From: Sphingomonas sp.
GTDB taxonomy: Bacteria > Pseudomonadota > Alphaproteobacteria > Sphingomonadales > Sphingomonadaceae
Assembly: GCF_017744835.1 (NCBI RefSeq)
Contig: NZ_JAGIAM010000001.1
Span: 310,001 to 374,000, forward strand
Direction: 5' to 3'
DNA: 64,000 bases
This document shows, piece after piece, positions 59,303 through 64,000 of this stretch (position 1 is the stretch's first letter; every line of letters begins with the position of its first letter). The position numbers were made by a program, and so were the translations under genes. Under the pieces are notes generated by a model that was given only the letters and a program-made list of their open reading frames with translations, ran no database searches and had not been told where the DNA came from.

Positions 59303-60919
59303 ATGGGAGAGACGGGCATTTTCGTTGGCGGCGCCAATGGCAAGCGGCTGGAGCTGGTGCTTCGCCGGGCCAACCGCCACGGGCTGATCGCCGGCGCGAC
59401 CGGCACGGGCAAGACCGTGACGCTCCAGGGGCTGGCCGAGGGCTTCTCGAACGCCGGCGTCCCGGTCTTCGTCGCCGACGTGAAGGGGGACCTCTCCGGG
59501 CTCGGCATGCCCGGATCGCCCACTTCCAAGATCCATGAGTCCTTCGCCCAGCGCGCGCAGGAGATCGGCGATACCGACTGGCGCTATGCCGATACGCCGG
59601 TCCAGTTCTGGGACCTGTTCGGCGAGCAGGGCCATCCGATCCGCGCCACCGTCTCCGAAATGGGCCCGCTGCTGCTCGCGCGGCTGATGGGGCTCAACGA
59701 AGTCCAGGAAGGCGTGCTCACCATCGCCTTCACCGTCGCCGACAAGGACGGGCTGCTGCTGCTCGATCTCGACGACCTCCAGGCGATGCTCGCGCACTGC
59801 GCCGAACGCGCCGACGAGCTCACCGCCACCTATGGCAATGTCTCGAAGCAGAGCGTCGGCGCGATCCAGCGCGCGCTGCTCCAGCTCCGCTCGCAGGGCG
59901 CCGAGCATTTCTTCGGCGAGCCCGCGCTCGACATCGCCGACTTCCTCAGGACCGACGATTCGGGGCGCGGCGTGGTCAATGTGCTCGCTGCCGACAAGCT
60001 GATGGCCAGCCCGCGGCTCTATGCGAGCTTCCTGCTCTGGCTGCTCTCCGAGATGTTCGAGACGCTTCCCGAAGTGGGCGACCCCGACAAGCCCAAGCTC
60101 GTCTTCTTCTTCGACGAGGCGCACCTGCTGTTCGACGACGCGCCCAAGGCGCTGCTCGACAAGATCGAGCAGGTCGTCCGCCTGATCCGCTCGAAGGGCG
60201 TTGGCGTCTATTTCGTCACCCAGAACCCGATCGACATTCCGGAGGATGTCGCCGGCCAGCTCGGCAACCGCGTCCAGCACGCGCTGCGCGCCTTCACCCC
60301 GCGCGAGGAGAAGGCGATCCGCTCGGCCGCCGAGACCTTCCGCGCCAACCCCGGCGTCGACGTCGCGACCGTGATCACCGAATTGAAGGTCGGCGAGGCC
60401 CTGGTGTCGCTGCTCCAGGAAGACGGCTCGCCGAGCCCGGTCGAGCGCACGCTGATCAAGCCGGCGGCATCGCGCGTCGGCCCGCTCACGCCCGAGGAGC
60501 GCAAGGTGCTGATCCAAACCGATGCGATCGGCACCAAGTACGACCAGGTGATCGACCGCGAGTCCGCCGAGGAGCTGCTCGGTGCCAAGGCGCAGGAGGC
60601 CGTCGCGGCCGCCGCCGAGGCCAAGGCCGCGACCGACGCCGAAAAGGCCGCCGCCGCCAAGGCCAAGGAGGACGCGCGTCTCGCCAAGGAAGCCGCGCGC
60701 GCGCAGCGCGACGCCGAAGCGGCGCAGCGCCAGGCCGAGCGCGAAGCCGCCAACTCGCCCTGGAACCGCGCGATCAAGTCCGCCACGCGCTCGGCCAGCA
60801 CGGCCGTGGGACGCACCGTCGCCAACGAGCTGTCGAAGCAGGTCTTCGGATCGGCGCGCGGTGGCGGGATGATCGGCGGGCTGGTCCGCGGCGTGCTCGG
60901 CGGACTTTTCCGGGGTTAG
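59303..60919 (+). CDS. yjgR: HerA-like DUF853 ATPase (YjgR)
   Basis: This 538-residue protein has the HerA/VirB4-like Walker A GATGTGKT (31-38), [11 protein letters not shown], and Walker [13 protein letters not shown] with [22 protein letters not shown]. Residues of about 425-480 form an Ala/Lys/Glu/Arg-rich coiled coil, and the C terminus is Gly-rich ([19 protein letters not shown]). Function of the DUF853 branch is unknown; DNA translocation is suggested by the fold. GGAGGAGG precedes the ATG. Confidence 0.88.
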   Translation: MGETGIFVGGANGKRLELVLRRANRHGLIAGATGTGKTVTLQGLAEGFSNAGVPVFVADVKGDLSGLGMPGSPTSKIHESFAQRAQEIGDTDWRYADTPVQFWDLFGEQGHPIRATVSEMGPLLLARLMGLNEVQEGVLTIAFTVADKDGLLLLDLDDLQAMLAHCAERADELTATYGNVSKQSVGAIQRALLQLRSQGAEHFFGEPALDIADFLRTDDSGRGVVNVLAADKLMASPRLYASFLLWLLSEMFETLPEVGDPDKPKLVFFFDEAHLLFDDAPKALLDKIEQVVRLIRSKGVGVYFVTQNPIDIPEDVAGQLGNRVQHALRAFTPREEKAIRSAAETFRANPGVDVATVITELKVGEALVSLLQEDGSPSPVERTLIKPAASRVGPLTPEERKVLIQTDAIGTKYDQVIDRESAEELLGAKAQEAVAAAAEAKAATDAEKAAAAKAKEDARLAKEAARAQRDAEAAQRQAEREAANSPWNRAIKSATRSASTAVGRTVANELSKQVFGSARGGGMIGGLVRGVLGGLFRG

Positions 60920-61449
60920 GCCAGGAAACCGTCCGGTCGGGCCGAGACGCTATCGCGCCGCCCCCGCATCCTGCGCGACCAAAGGTCACACCAAGGTCAC
61001 ACTATCGCGGCGGTCCGAGCGGGCCGACCATCGGCCGATCCGGCGGGGCGATGCCGGAAGTGGACACGGCGGAAGTGGACAAAGTGGACACTCCAACGCG
61101 GGCGCATGCGCGTGCGCACGTACGTGCCTGCGCGCGTGCGTGTGCGTGTGCGCGCGAGACGCCGATTATATTCAGATTGAGAAAGATCGTTCCCGATTTG
61201 TTTCAGGTCAAATCCTATTTTGCAAGCGGCAAGATCGTGCGCCCGGGGGCGCTTTTGGGGCGGGGCAGCGTCGTAAATTCGCTCCGTCGCGGCCGTTGCG
61301 GGTATTGAGTAGGGACCCCAGGCCGCGTGGACAAAATCCAGCACGAGCCCAGTCCGCTTCCAGGCAGCGCTAGCAGCCCAGAATATGCCTGAGATCGGAT
61401 GGAAAGCGGCCAGCCGCTTTTGCCGAGAGCTTCAGTTGACGGATGTCCG
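60920..61449. other. Gene-free stretch with short direct repeats and an alternating purine-pyrimidine tract
   Basis: No convincing gene is seen in these 530 bases. The first part holds AAGGTCACAC twice (60982-60991, 60993-61002) and AAGTGGACA three times (from 61058, 61073 and 61082). It is followed by a strictly alternating purine-pyrimidine tract (61102-61127 and 61129-61156). From 61157 the composition shifts to more A+T, with stretches such as GATTATATTCAGATTGAGAA, unlike the flanking genes. Open frames here translate the repeats and look spurious. Confidence 0.7.
61102..61156. repeat. Alternating purine-pyrimidine (Z-DNA-prone) tract
   Basis: Two runs of 26 and 28 bases alternate strictly between purine and pyrimidine, mostly GC and GT/AC steps (for example TGCGCGCGTGCGTGTGCGTG), broken only at 61128. 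Such sequence can adopt left-handed DNA under negative supercoiling. Confidence 0.75.
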
Positions 61450-61899
61450 CTAGTGATCCGCGTCGCAAAGTGCCTCAATCACACGGCGGCTCGAAATCAC
61501 ATAAACGACATTTACTTGCTCGCAGCCGGCAGACATTCGTCGAGGCACATCTTCTGACTTCTCGTACCATCGTCTGACGCCTGCGGGCGTCTGCTCGGTA
61601 AGCGCAGCTTCCTCCGCAGTGCACGGGCGAGACCTATCCCCGGGCATCACGATCGTGCAGGGGCCGTCCGGTGCTTCGATCGGAATGGAATAGGAGCCGA
61701 TGACTCGATCTTTATCCACGAATGCATAGCTCCGGCCGTAGGCTTTCAGTGCTTGGGCACCTGTAGGAAGCACGACCAGCCGCTCGATGCTATCCATTAG
61801 CTCTTCCCGGCGAACCTCGCTGCCCTGCATCGTGCAGGCCGCAAGCAAAAAGACGGCAAGCACCTTAGACGCCCCGATCAACACCCTACTTCCTCGCAT
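61450..61899 (-). CDS. hypothetical lipoprotein
   Basis: This encodes 149 residues. The N terminus MRGSRVLIGASKVLAVFLLAAC is a lipoprotein signal with lipobox LLAAC, so the mature protein should be lipid-anchored. The rest is polar with four further cysteines (GPCTIV, RPCTAEE, GCEQVN, ALCDAD), possibly two disulfides. GAGGAA lies before the ATG at 61899. I do not recognise a family. Codon use is less GC-biased than in the housekeeping genes. Confidence 0.6.
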   Translation of the reverse strand: MRGSRVLIGASKVLAVFLLAACTMQGSEVRREELMDSIERLVVLPTGAQALKAYGRSYAFVDKDRVIGSYSIPIEAPDGPCTIVMPGDRSRPCTAEEAALTEQTPAGVRRWYEKSEDVPRRMSAGCEQVNVVYVISSRRVIEALCDADH

Positions 61900-62152
61900 G
61901 CGAGTTCCTCGACGGGCCACATCACCGCTTTTTGGGGCCTGAGGCTACTTAGCATGGGGTCAAACGTCGGCAATGGGGGTGACGCCTCGCCACTATGATG
62001 GGCCAGAATTGGGGCATTATCCGACAGGCTGCTTTTGGCGCCTACAAGTCGGGGCCGGAATGTCAGAAGTGGGGCGTTTGCCGCCCGGCCGCTTCAGGGC
62101 GTCTGCTGTGCTGACCGGAACCGCCGGGACTGGGTGGAAAGCAGTCGCTTGA
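61900..62152. other. Intergenic stretch without recognisable gene
   Basis: The stretch shows no convincing open frame. It has degenerate repeats of GGGGC-containing motifs (AATTGGGGCATTATCC near 62010, AGAAGTGGGGCGTTTGCC near 62065) and GGTGGAAAGCAGTCGC near 62136, which resembles GATGGAAAGCGGCC near 61397. These look like decayed copies of a short dispersed repeat. Confidence 0.35.
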
Positions 62153-62368
62153 TTATACCGTCACGAACCCTTCGGTCCAATGGTCTTGGTTCAGCACGTA
62201 GCAGTCAATCTGCCAGCCTTGGGGATGATCTGCGAATCCTGGCTGATTGGACAGGCGTTCTACTGCGGCCAGTGCGTCGCCTTCCGTTCGATACGCGCCG
62301 ATCAGCTTGGCGTCGTCGCCAAATTCGTCATCGGACCGCACATGATGAAGGACGAAAACAGCTTCCAT
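62153..62368 (-). CDS. small conserved hypothetical protein (DUF7336-like)
   Basis: This encodes about 71 residues. VFVLHHVRSDDEFGDDAKLIGAY followed by ALAAVERLSNQPGFADHP and the C-terminal DHWTEGFVTV is a recognisable small-protein pattern found in many bacteria (cytoplasmic, about 70-80 residues), with no known function. ATG 62368 is my choice; TTG at 62389 would add seven residues. Confidence 0.65.
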   Translation of the reverse strand: MEAVFVLHHVRSDDEFGDDAKLIGAYRTEGDALAAVERLSNQPGFADHPQGWQIDCYVLNQDHWTEGFVTV

Positions 62369-62475
62369 ATTCCCGATATGCGCTGCCAAGCGGATGGCCG
62401 CAATCAGGGCGTTAGCGGAATGACCGGTTCCCGGCGAGCGAACGCGCGTTTCTGCCGTTCAATTTGTCACGCGCC

Positions 62476-64000
62476 TTAGCCCTCGAGTCCGCCGGTCCGG
62501 GGCGACTTGAGGGTGAAAACCAGCGTGAAACGAGCCCCCGGATTCGCGGAACCCGCCTCCAGCTCGCCGCCGAGCTGGCGCGCAAGGCTGGTGATCACGC
62601 GTATCCCCAGGCTCGAGCGCGCGCGGTCGAGATTGAAGCCTTCGGGAAGCCCGCGCCCCGAATCCGACACCTCGAGCCGATAGCGCCCGCCGGACAGCCG
62701 GCGCCCCAGGATGCGCACCTCGCCTTCCTCGCCGGGCGGATAGGCGTGCTTATAGGCGTTGGTGACCAGCTCGTTGACGAACAGGCCGACCGGGACCGCC
62801 ATGTCGGCCGATACGACCGCGGGCGCCACATCGACCCGCGTGACGTGGTTCGGCGACGACGCCGCGATCGTGGTGCCGAGGTTGGACAGGAAGGGCGCGA
62901 GATCGACTTCGCGCGCATCGGCCTGGCGCCAGAGCTGGTCGTGCACCGTCGCGACCGAGAGCACGCGCGACGAGGCGTCCTCCAGCGCCTCGCGCGAGTC
63001 GTCGTCGCGCAGGCTGCGCGCCTGAAGGTTGAGCAACGCCGAGACCAGCGCGAGGCTGTTCTTCACGCGGTGGCTGATCTCGCCCATCAGCAGCTTCTGG
63101 AAATCCTCGCGCTCGCGCTGCTCGGTGATGTCGGTATTGGTGCCGAACCAGCGCACCACCCGCCCGTCCGAATCGCGGATCGGCACCGCGCGCGAGAGGA
63201 ACCAGCGATATTCGCCGTCGGCTCGGCGCAGCGGGAAGATGTCTTCCCACAGCTCGCCGGTAGCCCAGCTGTGCTTGATGCGCTTGACGACGCGGTCGAC
63301 ATGGTCGGGGTGATGGACCTTGCGCCAGCCCCAGCCCACCATCTCCTCGGGCGTGGTGCCGGTATATTCGTACCAGCGCTGGTTGTACCAATCGATCCAG
63401 CCGTTCTCGTCGGCCATCCACGCGAGCTGGGGCAGCGCATCGGCCATGGCGCGCAGCTGCGCCTTGCGCATGCTCAGATCGCTTTCGGCGCGCTTGGCAT
63501 CGTCGATGTCGGTGCAGACGCCGATCCCCTTCTCGAGCTTGCCCGCCGCGTTCCGTATCGCGGCGATGCGCACCAGGAACCAGCGCCATGCGCCGTCGGC
63601 GCGGCGGATGCAGCACTCCACTTCGTGCGGCTCGCCGGTCTCGGCGCCTTCGCACCAGGCCGCGAACGCCCGGTCGGCGCTGTCGTCGCCGAACACCCGG
63701 CGCCAGCCCGATCCCATCAGCGCCGACGCCGGCAGGCCGGTGTAGATGCAATATTGCTGGTTCACATAAGTGTTGCAGCCGTCGGGATCGGTCTCGAACA
63801 CCAGCCCGGGTATCGCATCGGCGACTTCGCGCAGCCGCGCCGCCCCCTGTTCCGCCGCATTGGCGCGCTGGCGCTCGCGCACTTCGGCGGTGACGTCCTC
63901 GACCTGGTGGATGATGAAGGCGACCGACCCGTCCTCCGCGAGCACGGGGACGTTGCGCGGCTGCCACCAGCGCTCCTCGAAGGTGCCGTCGGGGCCGCGG
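62476..64000 (-). CDS. PAS-domain sensor histidine kinase, HisKA_2/HWE type (partial)
   Basis: The frame is open to the window edge, so the N terminus is missing; the GTG at 63945 is inside a PAS domain and is not the real start. The visible part has the end of one PAS domain (WQPRNVPVLAEDGSVAFIIH), two complete PAS/PAC domains (NTYVNQQYCIYTGLPASAL; WIDWYNQRWYEYTGTTPEEM), then EISHRVKNSLALVSALLNLQ with the phosphoacceptor His, and an ATPase domain (VNELVTNAYKHAYP, DSGRGLPEGF, SLGIRVITSLARQLGG). No membrane segment is visible. In alphaproteobacteria such kinases often feed general stress or light responses, which is inference. Confidence 0.88.
   Translation of the reverse strand, partial: RGPDGTFEERWWQPRNVPVLAEDGSVAFIIHQVEDVTAEVRERQRANAAEQGAARLREVADAIPGLVFETDPDGCNTYVNQQYCIYTGLPASALMGSGWRRVFGDDSADRAFAAWCEGAETGEPHEVECCIRRADGAWRWFLVRIAAIRNAAGKLEKGIGVCTDIDDAKRAESDLSMRKAQLRAMADALPQLAWMADENGWIDWYNQRWYEYTGTTPEEMVGWGWRKVHHPDHVDRVVKRIKHSWATGELWEDIFPLRRADGEYRWFLSRAVPIRDSDGRVVRWFGTNTDITEQREREDFQKLLMGEISHRVKNSLALVSALLNLQARSLRDDDSREALEDASSRVLSVATVHDQLWRQADAREVDLAPFLSNLGTTIAASSPNHVTRVDVAPAVVSADMAVPVGLFVNELVTNAYKHAYPPGEEGEVRILGRRLSGGRYRLEVSDSGRGLPEGFNLDRARSSLGIRVITSLARQLGGELEAGSANPGARFTLVFTLKSPRTGGLEG

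Noticed and set aside
60997..61344. 115-codon minus-strand open frame in the repeat stretch
   Set aside because: Its protein is a direct translation of the short repeats (VHFVHFRRVHFRH, RTRTRTRAGT), with no support as a gene.

Overview
The window is GC-rich chromosomal DNA from a bacterium, most likely an alphaproteobacterium of the order Sphingomonadales (Sphingomonas or a close relative). The grounds are strong GC bias at third codon positions, the TCA-cycle gene arrangements, a CIRCE-controlled groESL operon, XrtA-type exopolysaccharide regulators, and dispersed palindromes of the CCCTCCCGC/GCGGGAGGG and CACGCAAAGGCGC types. Most of the sequence is packed housekeeping DNA. I see no rRNA, tRNA, CRISPR array, insertion sequence or prophage. 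Species-level placement is inference, since no marker RNA gene is present.

Layout. 1-5.5 kb: the end of an unknown gene, an alpha/beta hydrolase with a DUF2459 membrane protein, phenylalanine hydroxylase (phhA), prmA with an SDR reductase, and a soluble chemoreceptor-like protein. 5.7-11 kb: succinate dehydrogenase in the order sdhC-sdhD-sdhA, then two unrelated putative proteases (C13 family and ClpP-like), then sdhB. 11-15.2 kb: zapE, an acyltransferase and a secreted GH2 glycosidase. 15.2-23.1 kb: a second TCA cluster, mdh-sucD-sucA-sucB-small ORF-lpdA, behind a candidate promoter with an embedded palindrome. 23.2-27.8 kb: YoaK, a TRIC/UPF0126 channel, a STAS-like protein, a GNAT acetyltransferase and SppA. 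27.9-30 kb: groES-groEL. 30.1-33.7 kb: a small CxxC protein, an exported M3 peptidase, a frameshifted HNH gene and mannose-1-phosphate guanylyltransferase. 33.9-40.6 kb: the EpsB-PrsK-PrsR-PrsT-like set of the XrtA/PEP-CTERM exopolysaccharide system. 40.6-45.9 kb: a DUF815 ATPase, an ABC-F ATPase and a PepSY/two-component cassette. 45.9-52 kb: a luciferase-like oxidoreductase, a lipidated subtilase autotransporter, a pyrimidine nucleotidase, dapD, and a divergent NmrA-like/HxlR pair. 52-54 kb: kynA and a kynureninase-like enzyme. 54-61 kb: a CoA-binding protein, mrp/apbC, hflK-hflC-degP and a HerA-like ATPase. 61-64 kb: a repeat-rich intergenic stretch, a lipoprotein, a small conserved protein and a PAS/HWE-type histidine kinase cut by the window edge.

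How the parts fit. The two TCA clusters encode complex II and the 2-oxoglutarate dehydrogenase complex with malate dehydrogenase and one half of succinyl-CoA synthetase; sucC is not here. Envelope quality control is well represented: SppA, HflKC, DegP, the C13 and ClpP-like proteases and GroESL. A polysaccharide theme links mannose-1-phosphate guanylyltransferase, the EpsB priming transferase and the PrsK/PrsR regulators.

The points I judge most worth following up are the unknown 69-residue protein between sucB and lpdA, the two proteases inside the sdh cluster, the palindrome between the -35 and -10 of the mdh promoter, the alternating purine-pyrimidine tract near 61.1 kb, and two genes that each need a single-base correction to read through.
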